Source: Flavobacterium sediminis (GTDB lineage: Bacteria > Bacteroidota > Bacteroidia > Flavobacteriales > Flavobacteriaceae). From it: a stretch of DNA of 64,000 nucleotides. The notes below the pieces were generated by a model. The model saw nothing but the letters and a program-made list of their open reading frames with translations. It did not search any database and was not told the origin of the DNA. Positions 27,769 through 36,665 of this stretch are shown here, one piece after another. The stretch spans positions 682,001 through 746,000 of the forward strand of contig NZ_CP029463.1 of assembly GCF_003148385.1 (NCBI RefSeq), in the 5' to 3' direction. The stretch's first letter is position 1; each line of letters opens with the position of its first letter. The position numbers and the translations under genes were made by a program.

Positions 27769-29967
27769 CTAATTAGCTACTTCACTAATAAATTTGATAC
27801 GCATTAATCGAAGTTCTTCTGTATCATAATCCCCGTCAAATTCTTTTAAAGCATCTTTAATATTATCCGACTCTGATTCCATAAAGTAATCGTGTATCTC
27901 TTCTTGTTGATCTTCATCTAAAATCTCATCAACCCAATAGCTAATGTTCAGCTTAGTTCCGGAATAAACAATTTGCTCCATAGCCTTTAATAACTCCTCC
28001 ATTTCCAGTCCTTTTGCCTTAGCAATATCATCCAAGCCTAATTTTTTATCCACGCTCTGAATAATATACAATTTCAATGCAGAATTTGTCCCTGTCGATT
28101 TTACGACCAAGTCATCTGGTCTTATAATATCATTCTCATCTACATAACGCGCAATTAAAGCTACAAATTCTTTTCCGTATTTCTTAGCTTTTCCTTCTCC
28201 TACGCCATGAATATTACTCAATTCATCAATAGACACCGGATATTTAAGCGACATATCTTCTAAGGAAGGATCCTGAAAAACCACAAACGGAGGTACCCCC
28301 AGTTTTTTAGCTACTTTTTTACGTAACTCTTTCAACATATTCATCAGTGCTTCATCAGTTGTTCCTGAAGATTTTGAGGTCGACACTACATTTTCTTCTT
28401 CATTTTCACTGTATTCGTGATCTTCCGACATCATAAAAGAAATCGGATTTTCAATAAATTCTTTCCCCTTATCTGTAAGTTTAATTACACCGTATGATTC
28501 AATATCTTTTTTAATATAACCGGCAACCAGAACCTGACGAATCAATGCCATCCAGAACCTCTCATCAAAATCAGATCCTTTTCCGAAAAGCGGATTGGCA
28601 TCAATCTTATGCGATTTAATAACCGCATTGATCTTTCCGAGTAATGTCAGGATAATTTCTTTGGATTTAAACAATTCCTTTGTCTCACGTATTACTTCTA
28701 ACAGAAGTTTCACCTGATCCTTAGCCTCTACTTTTTTCTTTGGATTGCGAACATTGTCGTCCATATCCGCTCCCTCTCCGTTCACTTCATCAAATTCTTC
28801 TCCGAAATAGTGTAATAAATATTTTCTTCTGGACATGGAGGTTTCTGCATAAGCAACTACCTCTTGTAGCAATGCATAACCAATTTCCTGTTCGGCAACC
28901 GGTTTTCCGGCCATGAATTTTTCCAGTTTTTCAATATCTTTATACGAATAATAGGCTAAACAATATCCCTCGCCTCCGTCGCGTCCTGCACGACCGGTTT
29001 CCTGATAGTAACTTTCTAGTGATTTCGGAATATCATGGTGAATAACATAGCGTACATCCGGTTTATCTATTCCCATTCCAAATGCAATCGTTGCTACAAC
29101 CACATCTACATCTTCCATTAGAAACATATCCTGATGCTTAGCGCGTGTTTTAGCATCCAGTCCTGCATGATAAGGAACGGCACTGATCCCGTTTACCTGG
29201 AGCAATTGTGCTATATCTTCAACTTTTTTTCGGCTTAAACAATAAATAACACCCGATTTCCCTTTGTGTTGTTTAATAAAACGAATGATATCAGCTTCTA
29301 CATTCTTCGTTTTAGGTCGCACTTCGTAAAACAAATTCGGACGGTTAAAAGAAGCCTTAAATACATTCGCATCCGGCATGTCCAAATTTTTCAGAATGTC
29401 TTCCTGAACTTTCGGTGTAGCAGTAGCTGTTAATCCGATAATCGGCACATTATCTCCCAATTGACGGATAATGTTTTTAAGATTTCGGTATTCCGGTCTA
29501 AAATCGTGTCCCCATTCTGAAATACAATGCGCTTCATCTATGGCAACAAAGGAAATGTTTACTTCATTAAAAAATTGGATATACTCTTCTTTAGTTAAAG
29601 ATTCGGGAGCAACATATAGCAGTTTGGTTACTCCTGAGGTAATATCACTTTTTACCTGATTTACTTCTGTTTTGGTTAACGAAGAATTAAGCACATGTGC
29701 CACACCGGGCTCAGAACTTAAACTTCTAATAGCATCAACCTGATTTTTCATCAAGGCAATTAATGGAGAAACAACAATCGCTGTTCCATCAAGCACAAGT
29801 GCCGGTAATTGGTAACACAACGACTTACCACCACCTGTCGGCATGATTACAAAAGTATTATGTCCGTTTATGATACTGTTAACAACTTGTTCTTGTAGTC
29901 CTTTAAATTGGTTAAACCCGAAATATTTTTTTAATTCTTTGTGTAAATCAATTTCGTTCGGTTTCAT
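27769..29967 (-). CDS. recQ: ATP-dependent DNA helicase RecQ
   Basis: A 732-residue 3'-5' helicase. Walker A is MPTGGGKS (about 42-49), the DEAH box is at 144-147, and helicase-C motifs include QETGRAGRDG. A winged-helix RQC region follows at about 400-520, and an HRDC-like segment (IDELSNIHGVGEGKAKKYG) at about 595-640. The C-terminal about 100 residues are an acidic extension. It acts in recombination and replication-fork repair. It is divergent from kdsD. Confidence 0.94.
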   Translation of the reverse strand: MKPNEIDLHKELKKYFGFNQFKGLQEQVVNSIINGHNTFVIMPTGGGKSLCYQLPALVLDGTAIVVSPLIALMKNQVDAIRSLSSEPGVAHVLNSSLTKTEVNQVKSDITSGVTKLLYVAPESLTKEEYIQFFNEVNISFVAIDEAHCISEWGHDFRPEYRNLKNIIRQLGDNVPIIGLTATATPKVQEDILKNLDMPDANVFKASFNRPNLFYEVRPKTKNVEADIIRFIKQHKGKSGVIYCLSRKKVEDIAQLLQVNGISAVPYHAGLDAKTRAKHQDMFLMEDVDVVVATIAFGMGIDKPDVRYVIHHDIPKSLESYYQETGRAGRDGGEGYCLAYYSYKDIEKLEKFMAGKPVAEQEIGYALLQEVVAYAETSMSRRKYLLHYFGEEFDEVNGEGADMDDNVRNPKKKVEAKDQVKLLLEVIRETKELFKSKEIILTLLGKINAVIKSHKIDANPLFGKGSDFDERFWMALIRQVLVAGYIKKDIESYGVIKLTDKGKEFIENPISFMMSEDHEYSENEEENVVSTSKSSGTTDEALMNMLKELRKKVAKKLGVPPFVVFQDPSLEDMSLKYPVSIDELSNIHGVGEGKAKKYGKEFVALIARYVDENDIIRPDDLVVKSTGTNSALKLYIIQSVDKKLGLDDIAKAKGLEMEELLKAMEQIVYSGTKLNISYWVDEILDEDQQEEIHDYFMESESDNIKDALKEFDGDYDTEELRLMRIKFISEVAN

Positions 29968-29989
29968 TCTCTATTAATATGTTTTTACA

Positions 29990-29997
29990 TAAATTTG
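29990..29997 (+). promoter_or_regulatory. -7 element of the kdsD operon
   Basis: TAAATTTG matches TAnnTTTG, 53 nt upstream of the TTG start of kdsD and just outside recQ. Confidence 0.55.
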
Positions 29998-30050
29998 CAA
30001 TTATAAAGATACAATTTTCTTTAAAAGAACAAAACAATAATTAACACATT

Positions 30051-31016
30051 TTGAACACAACTACCACAATACTAGAATCTGCTAAAAAAACCATATTAGA
30101 AGAGAGTGAAGCCATTTCTGAATTAGCGAATTACTTAACGGAAGACTTTGCTATTTCAGTTCAGAAAATCTACGAAACTAAAGGTCGGCTAGTCGTAACG
30201 GGAATTGGTAAAAGTGCCATTATTGCTCAGAAAATAGTAGCAACTTTAAACTCAACCGGAACGCCTTCCTTATTTTTGCATGCTGCTGAAGCCGTTCATG
30301 GCGATTTAGGGATGGTTCAACCTGGCGATATCACTATTTGTATCTCTAAAAGTGGAAATAGTCCTGAAATCAAAGTTTTAGTTCCACTTTTAAAACGACA
30401 TGGTAATATCTTGATCGGAATGACGTCTGATAAAAACTCTTTTTTAGGTAAAGAATCACACTTCATTTTGCATGCTCACGTTGCTAAAGAAGCCTGTCCA
30501 AATAATTTAGCTCCTACAAACAGTACAACAGCGCAGTTGGTTTTAGGAGATGCTTTGGCTGTTGCCTTAATGGAGCTTCGCAACTTTAAAAGTGAAGATT
30601 TTGCTTTATACCATCCGGGTGGAGCATTGGGTAAAAAATTATTGCTACGGGTTCAGGATATGCTGGATGCAACTCACAGACCACAGGTTTCTTCTGATGC
30701 TCCTATCAAACAGGTTATTGTAGAAATTTCAGAAAAACGCTTAGGAGTAACAGCAGTCGTTGATCAGAATAAAGTTGTGGGAATCATTACAGATGGTGAT
30801 ATCAGACGAATGCTAAACACAAATGATACATTCAACCATTTAAAAGCCTCAGACATTATGACTAAAAATCCAAAACATATTGCCTCTGATATTTTGGTAG
30901 CAGACGCATTAAATATTTTAGAGAACAATGCCATTACTCAATTAATCGTTATTGATAACGGCGAGTACAAAGGCGTTTTACACTTACATGACATCCTAAA
31001 AGAAGGCATCGTATAA
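30051..31016 (+). CDS. kdsD: D-arabinose-5-phosphate isomerase (KdsD/KpsF/GutQ family)
   Basis: A 321-residue SIS-domain sugar isomerase making arabinose-5-phosphate for Kdo, the inner sugar of LPS. The SIS domain covers about 30-170 (VVTGIGKSAIIAQKI, SKSGNSPEIKVLVPLL) and two CBS repeats cover about 200-320. The start is TTG (MNTTTTILES): an in-frame stop lies 9 nt upstream and no ATG is available near the N-terminus. It heads an operon with tatC, a CMD protein and lptB. Its stop overlaps the tatC start by one base (TAATG). Confidence 0.93.
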   Translation: MNTTTTILESAKKTILEESEAISELANYLTEDFAISVQKIYETKGRLVVTGIGKSAIIAQKIVATLNSTGTPSLFLHAAEAVHGDLGMVQPGDITICISKSGNSPEIKVLVPLLKRHGNILIGMTSDKNSFLGKESHFILHAHVAKEACPNNLAPTNSTTAQLVLGDALAVALMELRNFKSEDFALYHPGGALGKKLLLRVQDMLDATHRPQVSSDAPIKQVIVEISEKRLGVTAVVDQNKVVGIITDGDIRRMLNTNDTFNHLKASDIMTKNPKHIASDILVADALNILENNAITQLIVIDNGEYKGVLHLHDILKEGIV

Positions 31017-31846
31017 TGGCAAATAAAAATCTTAGCGAAATGTCGTTTTTAGACCATCTGGAAGAATTAAGATGGTTACTGATCAGAAGTACACTTGCTG
31101 TAATAATATGTGCTGCTATAGCCTTTTTCTTCAGTGATTTTATCTTTGATCAGATCATTTTCGGACCTAAAAATCCGGATTTTATAACGTATCATATTTT
31201 TTGCGATCTGTCTCAAAAATTCGGTTTAAGCGGTGATTTCTGTGTTACTGAAATTCCTATCCGTATACAGAGTCGCGAAATGGGCGGTCAATTCTCCGCT
31301 CACATGTGGACATCTATAACAGCAGGGTTTATCATCGGGTTCCCTTTTATTTTATGGGAATTTTGGAAATTCATTAGTCCTGCCTTATATGAGAATGAGA
31401 AGAAATATGCAAGGGCTTTTGTTATTGTAGCTTCGCTATTATTCTTTTCCGGCGTCCTTTTCGGTTATTTTTTAATAGCACCGTTATCTGTAAACTTTTT
31501 AGCGAATTATAATGTCAGTAAAGAGATCTTTAATGACATTGACCTTTCTTCATACATCAGTTTGTTGCGTTCCTCCACAGTAGCCAGCGGATTGCTTTTT
31601 GAATTACCTATTATTATTTACTTCCTGACTAAAATTGGTTTGGTTACTCCGAAATTCTTAAGAGAGTATCGAAAATACACCCTTATTATTGTTCTGATTC
31701 TTTCTGCAATTATAACGCCTCCGGATGTATTGAGCCAAGTTATCGTTGCTGTTCCGATCATGATTTTATACGAAATCAGTATTTTGATCAGTTCCGTTGT
31801 AGTCAAAGGAATAGAAAGTAAAAACCAAGAACTAAAAAAATATTAA
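31016..31846 (+). CDS. tatC: Sec-independent protein translocase subunit TatC
   Basis: A 276-residue inner-membrane protein with six helices and the N-terminal TatC signature FLDHLEELRWLLIRS that helps bind twin-arginine signal peptides. An insertion of about 45 residues in the first periplasmic loop (around 45-95) is typical of Bacteroidota TatC. No tatA/B is present in the window. The start overlaps the kdsD stop by one base. Confidence 0.95.
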   Translation: MANKNLSEMSFLDHLEELRWLLIRSTLAVIICAAIAFFFSDFIFDQIIFGPKNPDFITYHIFCDLSQKFGLSGDFCVTEIPIRIQSREMGGQFSAHMWTSITAGFIIGFPFILWEFWKFISPALYENEKKYARAFVIVASLLFFSGVLFGYFLIAPLSVNFLANYNVSKEIFNDIDLSSYISLLRSSTVASGLLFELPIIIYFLTKIGLVTPKFLREYRKYTLIIVLILSAIITPPDVLSQVIVAVPIMILYEISILISSVVVKGIESKNQELKKY

Positions 31847-31849
31847 AAA

Positions 31850-32197
31850 ATGGCAGATCCGGTAAAAGAATTTAACGAGTATCGTTCCAAAATGAACGAA
31901 AAGTTACTGGCAGACAACAATAAAATCGTAAAGCGAATTTTTAATCTGGATACCAATGCATATATGGAAGGTGCTTTGGACGTAAAGACCAAAGAACTAT
32001 TAGGTTTGGTAGCTTCAGCTGTTCTGCGTTGTGATGATTGTATTAAATACCATTTAGAGACCAGTTACAAAAACGGCATTACGAAAGAGGAAATGATGGA
32101 AGCTATGGGAATAGCCACCTTAGTAGGAGGCACAATTGTAGTTCCGCATTTAAGAAGGGCTTACGAATTCTGGGAAGCTCTGGAAGAGTCTAAATAA
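31850..32197 (+). CDS. Carboxymuconolactone decarboxylase-family protein
   Basis: A 115-residue all-helical protein with the AhpD-like redox motif CDDC (CxxC) followed by IKYH near residues 63-70. The family includes gamma-carboxymuconolactone decarboxylase and alkylhydroperoxidases; the CxxC suggests a peroxidase or redox role rather than aromatic degradation. It is 3 bp after tatC in the envelope operon. Confidence 0.88.
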   Translation: MADPVKEFNEYRSKMNEKLLADNNKIVKRIFNLDTNAYMEGALDVKTKELLGLVASAVLRCDDCIKYHLETSYKNGITKEEMMEAMGIATLVGGTIVVPHLRRAYEFWEALEESK

Positions 32198-32200
32198 TTG

Positions 32201-32243
32201 TTAATTCGCTTATTTGTTTAAGCGTTTATTTGTTAATTTGCTA
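32201..32243 (+). repeat. Short TTTGTTAA-type repeat upstream of lptB
   Basis: TTAATTCGC, TTATTTGTTTAAGCG and TTTATTTGTTAATTTGC follow one another. The core TTATTTGTTTAA also forms a small hairpin with flanking CGC/GCG. Such low-complexity TTTGTTAA runs are common between flavobacterial genes in my experience. Confidence 0.45.
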
Positions 32244-32293
32244 ACTAATAGTCACATGTAACCTTTTCTTTGTTACTGAGCAACTAAAAAAAT

Positions 32294-33112
32294 ATGAAAT
32301 TAAGAGCTGATCACTTAGTCAAAACTTATAAAAAAAGAACTGTTGTAAAAGGGATTTCCGTTGAAGTTAATCAAGGAGAAATTGTGGGATTGTTAGGTCC
32401 TAATGGTGCCGGAAAAACCACCTCTTTTTATATGATCGTCGGATTGGTAAAGCCTAACAGCGGGAACATCTATCTCGACAACATGGATATCACGCATTTC
32501 CCGATGTACAAAAGGGCTCAAAACGGGATCGGTTATCTGGCTCAGGAAGCTTCGGTTTTCAGAAAGCTAAGTATTGAGGACAATATTATGAGCGTTCTGC
32601 AATTAACCGATCTTTCGAAAGCAGAACAAGAGGCTAAAATGGAAGCTTTAATTGATGAATTTTCATTACAACACATCCGTACTAATCGTGGTGACCTGCT
32701 TTCAGGAGGAGAACGTCGTCGTACAGAAATTGCACGTGCTCTGGCTACTGACCCTAAATTTATCTTATTAGATGAGCCTTTTGCGGGGGTCGATCCTGTT
32801 GCTGTAGAAGATATTCAGCGAATTGTAGCCCAACTGAAAAATAAAAACATCGGTATTTTGATTACCGATCACAATGTTCAAGAAACATTAGCCATTACTG
32901 ATAAAACGTATTTGATGTTTGAAGGCGGTATCTTAAAAGCCGGAAAACCGGAAGAATTAGCAGAAGACGAAGTAGTGCGTCGGGTTTATTTAGGTCAGAA
33001 CTTTGAACTTCGCCGTAAAAAAATTGATTTTGACGCTCCAAAAACTACTGTAGTTCACGGAAAAGGAGATCTTAACCTGAAGAACGAATCAGAAGAACAA
33101 GAAAATAAATAA
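32294..33112 (+). CDS. lptB: LPS export ABC transporter ATP-binding protein
   Basis: A 272-residue ATPase that powers extraction of LPS from the inner membrane by LptFG. Walker A is GPNGAGKTT at 35-43, the signature LLSGGERRR is near 135, Walker B is FILLDEPFAGVDP, and the H-loop is in ITDHNVQE. A Lys-rich tail of about 30 residues extends beyond the usual length. It ends the kdsD operon; a terminator follows. Confidence 0.95.
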   Translation: MKLRADHLVKTYKKRTVVKGISVEVNQGEIVGLLGPNGAGKTTSFYMIVGLVKPNSGNIYLDNMDITHFPMYKRAQNGIGYLAQEASVFRKLSIEDNIMSVLQLTDLSKAEQEAKMEALIDEFSLQHIRTNRGDLLSGGERRRTEIARALATDPKFILLDEPFAGVDPVAVEDIQRIVAQLKNKNIGILITDHNVQETLAITDKTYLMFEGGILKAGKPEELAEDEVVRRVYLGQNFELRRKKIDFDAPKTTVVHGKGDLNLKNESEEQENK

Positions 33113-33116
33113 AAAG

Positions 33117-33150
33117 AAAACCCCAATCAATTCTGAATTGGGGTTTTTCT
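33117..33150. terminator. Bidirectional terminator between lptB and the crt operon
   Basis: AAAACCCCAAT and ATTGGGGTTTT form a strong stem with A-rich and T-rich flanks on both sides. It can stop lptB transcription rightwards and crtY transcription leftwards. Confidence 0.85.
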
Positions 33151-33167
33151 ATAATTAAGAAAACTAA

Positions 33168-33851
33168 CTAATGCCGATTTTTTCTAAGGTATTGGAATCC
33201 GTCGAGAACTAAAGCAATTAACAAGAACCCGTAAAACATATCCTCAAAAGGTATAGTTCCCAAACGAAGAGCCATATTCTCTTCATTATTATACCAAACT
33301 ACGGGAGCATCTATCCAACTACCTGTTAAAATTCCGTTTACCACAAAAAAGAAAACCAAGGTTACTGCATAAGAAACATAATATCTCCCCAAATAGGTTT
33401 TCCTGTAAACATGATAAACCAGATACAATAGCAACAACCCGAACGTTGATACCGTATACCAGCGATCATAATATTGCCCTAACAGAACAATTGACAGAAT
33501 AATAAGCAAATACGTAATGTATTTATGTATTCTATACAAGGGATCTTTTTTCAGGAGATAATCCAGCGAAAAAAAGATAAAGACACTCGAATAAGGAATA
33601 CACAAAAAAAACAAAACTTCTTCTAACGGAAGCGTAAAAACTTTTATACCGGTCAAATAACGTTCGTTAAACCCCCAAACTCCTATTTTTGTAAAATAAG
33701 CATCCCAAATCAAAAAAAGGATTCCCACGATCATCAGAGACGGAAAAAGACACTTCCAACGCTTATAGTAGGCGTGTTTCGGATAGAAACTTGCCATAAA
33801 CGGAATAGACAGTGTTGCCAAATCGATTATGAGATACAAATAATGCTCCAT
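33168..33851 (-). CDS. crtY: Lycopene cyclase, CrtYcd-type membrane protein
   Basis: The protein has 227 residues and begins MEHYLYLIIDL at ATG 33851, which overlaps the crtZ stop by one base (TAATG); the longer frame from 33896 lies inside crtZ. It has six to seven hydrophobic helices. The duplicated domain motif appears twice as PLEEVLFFLCIPY and PFEDMFYGFLL, as in the heterodimeric or fused lycopene cyclases of Gram-positives, archaea and Bacteroidota. It cyclises lycopene to beta-carotene in the membrane. It is the last gene of the crt operon. Confidence 0.9.
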   Translation of the reverse strand: MEHYLYLIIDLATLSIPFMASFYPKHAYYKRWKCLFPSLMIVGILFLIWDAYFTKIGVWGFNERYLTGIKVFTLPLEEVLFFLCIPYSSVFIFFSLDYLLKKDPLYRIHKYITYLLIILSIVLLGQYYDRWYTVSTFGLLLLYLVYHVYRKTYLGRYYVSYAVTLVFFFVVNGILTGSWIDAPVVWYNNEENMALRLGTIPFEDMFYGFLLIALVLDGFQYLRKNRH

Positions 33852-34300
33852 TACATTGAAAAATATTTTTTGGGTACATACAACATTCCGAAACATTCCC
33901 CCTGCTCTTTCCCTAAGTGCTTATGATGTACTTTATGTGCTTTCCGCAAACCTATCAAATATTTATTTTTAGTATACTTAAACCATTTAAAACGTTGATG
34001 GATCAAGACATCATGAACTAAAAAATAAGCAATTCCATAAAAAAGAATTCCTAATGCAACAAAAAATAATAGGTTGAGCCCCGGATGTATACCAAAATAA
34101 AAAAGAGCGATACTTGGGATAGCAAAAATGACAAAAAAAGCATCATTCTTTTCAAATACTCCCTGATATTTAGGCTGATGATGATCTTCATGCAAGTACC
34201 ATAAAAACCCGTGCATTATATATTTATGTGTACACCAGGTAACGATTTCCATAAGCAGAAAAGTTACTATAGTTGCCAATATATATACTAAAACCATCAT
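33851..34300 (-). CDS. crtZ: Beta-carotene hydroxylase CrtZ
   Basis: A 149-residue di-iron membrane hydroxylase of the fatty-acid-hydroxylase fold. Histidine clusters are HKYIMHG, HEDHHQ, HDVLIH and HKVHHKH. It adds 3-hydroxyls to beta-carotene to give zeaxanthin. The start overlaps the crtB stop (ATGA) and the stop overlaps the crtY start, so translation is coupled through the operon. Confidence 0.94.
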   Translation of the reverse strand: MMVLVYILATIVTFLLMEIVTWCTHKYIMHGFLWYLHEDHHQPKYQGVFEKNDAFFVIFAIPSIALFYFGIHPGLNLLFFVALGILFYGIAYFLVHDVLIHQRFKWFKYTKNKYLIGLRKAHKVHHKHLGKEQGECFGMLYVPKKYFSM

Positions 34301-35136
34301 ACAATTAAATTCAATTGGTAACGCAAATATGATTTTCCTAAAATCAATAATTTCAAAGGGTCTGATACTCGGATTCGTTTTCTCAAAAACTCATTCGGTT
34401 GGGTTTGCCCTATCTTTTTCAACAAACTTTTATAATAACGAAAAGCGGTATAGACTCCGAACTTAGCTTCAACCGGCAATTGCAAAATACCTTTGTACGC
34501 CACCTCAAAGTCGGCATTGATCTCCGCGACGATTTTCTTTTTATTTGCTTCTGTCAACGCATTAAAATCAACTCCCGGAAAGTAAACTCTTCCTAAATTT
34601 TCATAATCGTATTTCAAATCGCGAAGAAAATTAACTTTTTGAAAAGCCGAACCTAATTTCATAGCACTTGTCTTTAAAGCCTCATATCTTTGCTCGTCTC
34701 CTTTTACAAAAACTTTCAAACACATTAAGCCCACCACATCTGCTGAACCGTAAATGTAGTCTTCATACTCGGCTATTGAAGTATATTCTTTCTTCGTCAA
34801 GTCCATTCGCATACTCTCTAAGAACGGTACTACCAAATCTTTCAAATCGTACTGATGAACCACGCTCTGAAAAGCATTCAATACCGGATTCAGACTGATC
34901 TTTCGCTCTAAAGTTTTTTCATATTCGGCTTCAAATTCGTTTAAAAGCAATTCCTGTTCATAGCCTTCAAACGAATCAACAATTTCATCTGCACAACGCA
35001 CAAAACCATAAATAGCATAAATATCATCCCGTATCTCGGGCGCTAACATTTTAATAGCTAAAGAAAACGAAGTACTGTAAGTATTCGTTATTTTTTTACT
35101 GCATTCCAAAGATGCTACGTCAAACAATGCTTTCAT
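34297..35136 (-). CDS. crtB: Phytoene synthase
   Basis: A 279-residue squalene/phytoene synthase that condenses two geranylgeranyl diphosphates. The two aspartate-rich motifs that bind the Mg-diphosphate are visible: CADEIVDSFE and LRDLKYDYEN. It lies between crtI (4-bp overlap) and crtZ. The geranylgeranyl diphosphate synthase gene (crtE) is not in the window. Confidence 0.95.
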   Translation of the reverse strand: MKALFDVASLECSKKITNTYSTSFSLAIKMLAPEIRDDIYAIYGFVRCADEIVDSFEGYEQELLLNEFEAEYEKTLERKISLNPVLNAFQSVVHQYDLKDLVVPFLESMRMDLTKKEYTSIAEYEDYIYGSADVVGLMCLKVFVKGDEQRYEALKTSAMKLGSAFQKVNFLRDLKYDYENLGRVYFPGVDFNALTEANKKKIVAEINADFEVAYKGILQLPVEAKFGVYTAFRYYKSLLKKIGQTQPNEFLRKRIRVSDPLKLLILGKSYLRYQLNLIV

Positions 35137-36599
35137 AACCCAAATTCTTTTCTGATTTTTTCACTTGCAATTTTTCCCGATATCAATGAGGGGGGAACAC
35201 CCGGTCCGGGAACAGTTAATTGTCCCGTAAAAAATAAATTCTGAACTTTTTTACTCTTTATTTTAGGTCTTAAAAATGCGGTTTGAAACAAAATATTGGC
35301 TAAACCGTAGGCATTCCCTTTATAAGAATGATAATCTTGAACAAAATCCTGTATTCCGAATGATTCATAAAACAAAACAGAATCTTTAAGTTCCTGTCCG
35401 GTGGTTTGCTCTAAACGGTTCATTAGCATTTCAAAATAATGTGCTCTGATCTCCGGAGAATCTTCTAAGCCCGGTGCAACAGGGATCAAAAATGTAGCTG
35501 CTTCTTTTCCTTCGGGAGCAAAAAAGGGATCTGTTTTTGAGGGAAAGCTAGCATAATACAAAGGCTTTTTAGGCCAAGCCGGTGTATCGTAAATTTCTAC
35601 AGCATGTGGTTCAAAAGGCTCATCAAAGAATAGCGTATGATGTTCTACATTACTGATCTTTTGACTGAAGCCTACATAAAATAACAATGATGAAGGGGCG
35701 AAAACTCTCGATTGCCAATATTTTTCGTCATACATTCTAAATTGTTGCGGCAATAACTGTTCAGTATGATGGTAATCTGCCCCGCTTAATACCACATCGG
35801 ATGCAATGAATTCTCCGTTTACTTCCAGTCCTTTTGCCTTTTTCCCTTCCAGTACAATCCTATTTACTTCAGCTTCACAAACAAAATGAACGCCTAAAGA
35901 TTGTGCCAATGTGACCATTGCTTCTACAACGGTATACATCCCTTTTGAAGGATGCCAGGTTCCCAAACCAAAATCAGCATAGTTCATAAAATTATAAAAC
36001 AAAGGCGTATCAGATGGTTTGGCTCCCAGAAATAAAACCGGAAATTCGAGTATCTGCTGTAATTTTTCGCTTTTGAATTCACTTCGTACTTTCTGACTGA
36101 TCGTTTTAAAGAACTGATGAACTCTGATCATGGTTTCCCAACTTACTAATTCTAAAACAGAATCTCCCGGTTTATAGACCATTTCATTTATAGCAATGTG
36201 ATAGTTCTTTTGGGCTTGCGCTATAAAATGTCTTAATTTTTCACCGCTTCCTCTTTCTTCTTGTTCAAAAACAGCAATAATAGTCTCTAAATGATCTGCT
36301 ATGGTGATACTTTCTTTATTCTTAAAGTAAACTTTATAAGCCGGAGACAAACGGTTGAGCTCATAGTAATCATGAGTTGACATTCCAAAATCATTAAAGA
36401 ATTTTTCAAAAACATCAGGCATCCAGTACCAAGTTGGCCCCATATCAAAATGAAAACCATCTCGGGATAATCGGCGTGCACGACCTCCTAAGCTTTTGTT
36501 TTTCTCAAAAACCACCACTTCAAATCCGGCTTTAGCCAAATAACAACTAGCCGCCAGAGAGGAAAATCCGGAACCAATTATACTTACTTTAGTTTTCAA
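35133..36599 (-). CDS. crtI: Phytoene desaturase
   Basis: A 488-residue FAD enzyme converting phytoene to lycopene. The dinucleotide motif SIIGSGFSSLAASCYL starts at residue 6 and the C-terminal signature is FFTGQLTVPGPGVPPSLISGK. The start codon is TTG at 36599: an in-frame TGA lies just upstream and no other start precedes the FAD motif. Its TTGA overlaps the stop of a possible 4-codon mini-ORF (ATG at 36610). It heads the crt operon; two motif copies that resemble MerR-type operators lie directly upstream. Confidence 0.94.
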   Translation of the reverse strand: MKTKVSIIGSGFSSLAASCYLAKAGFEVVVFEKNKSLGGRARRLSRDGFHFDMGPTWYWMPDVFEKFFNDFGMSTHDYYELNRLSPAYKVYFKNKESITIADHLETIIAVFEQEERGSGEKLRHFIAQAQKNYHIAINEMVYKPGDSVLELVSWETMIRVHQFFKTISQKVRSEFKSEKLQQILEFPVLFLGAKPSDTPLFYNFMNYADFGLGTWHPSKGMYTVVEAMVTLAQSLGVHFVCEAEVNRIVLEGKKAKGLEVNGEFIASDVVLSGADYHHTEQLLPQQFRMYDEKYWQSRVFAPSSLLFYVGFSQKISNVEHHTLFFDEPFEPHAVEIYDTPAWPKKPLYYASFPSKTDPFFAPEGKEAATFLIPVAPGLEDSPEIRAHYFEMLMNRLEQTTGQELKDSVLFYESFGIQDFVQDYHSYKGNAYGLANILFQTAFLRPKIKSKKVQNLFFTGQLTVPGPGVPPSLISGKIASEKIRKEFGL

Positions 36600-36609
36600 T
36601 CTTCAATCA

Positions 36610-36646
36610 TTTTGTTTAACAAAAATAATAATTTTATTAAACAAAA
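36610..36646 (-). promoter_or_regulatory. crtI promoter with two palindromic operator-like sites
   Basis: Site 1, 36610-36624, is TTTTGTTTAACAAAA, a palindrome save its centre. Site 2, 36632-36646, reads TTTTGTTTAATAAAA on the minus strand. Their centres are 22 bp apart, about two helical turns. A -7 element TATTTTTG (minus strand, 36620-36627) runs into site 1. A bound MerR-family regulator would block RNA polymerase. Confidence 0.6.
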
Positions 36647-36665
36647 TGAAATAAGGCAAAAAAAA

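Noticed and set aside
32201..32243. Second CarH-type operator (TTTGTTTAA) before lptB
   Set aside because: The word matches, but it sits in a repeated low-complexity TTTGTTAA tract typical of flavobacterial gaps and is not linked to a -7 element as at crtI and merR.
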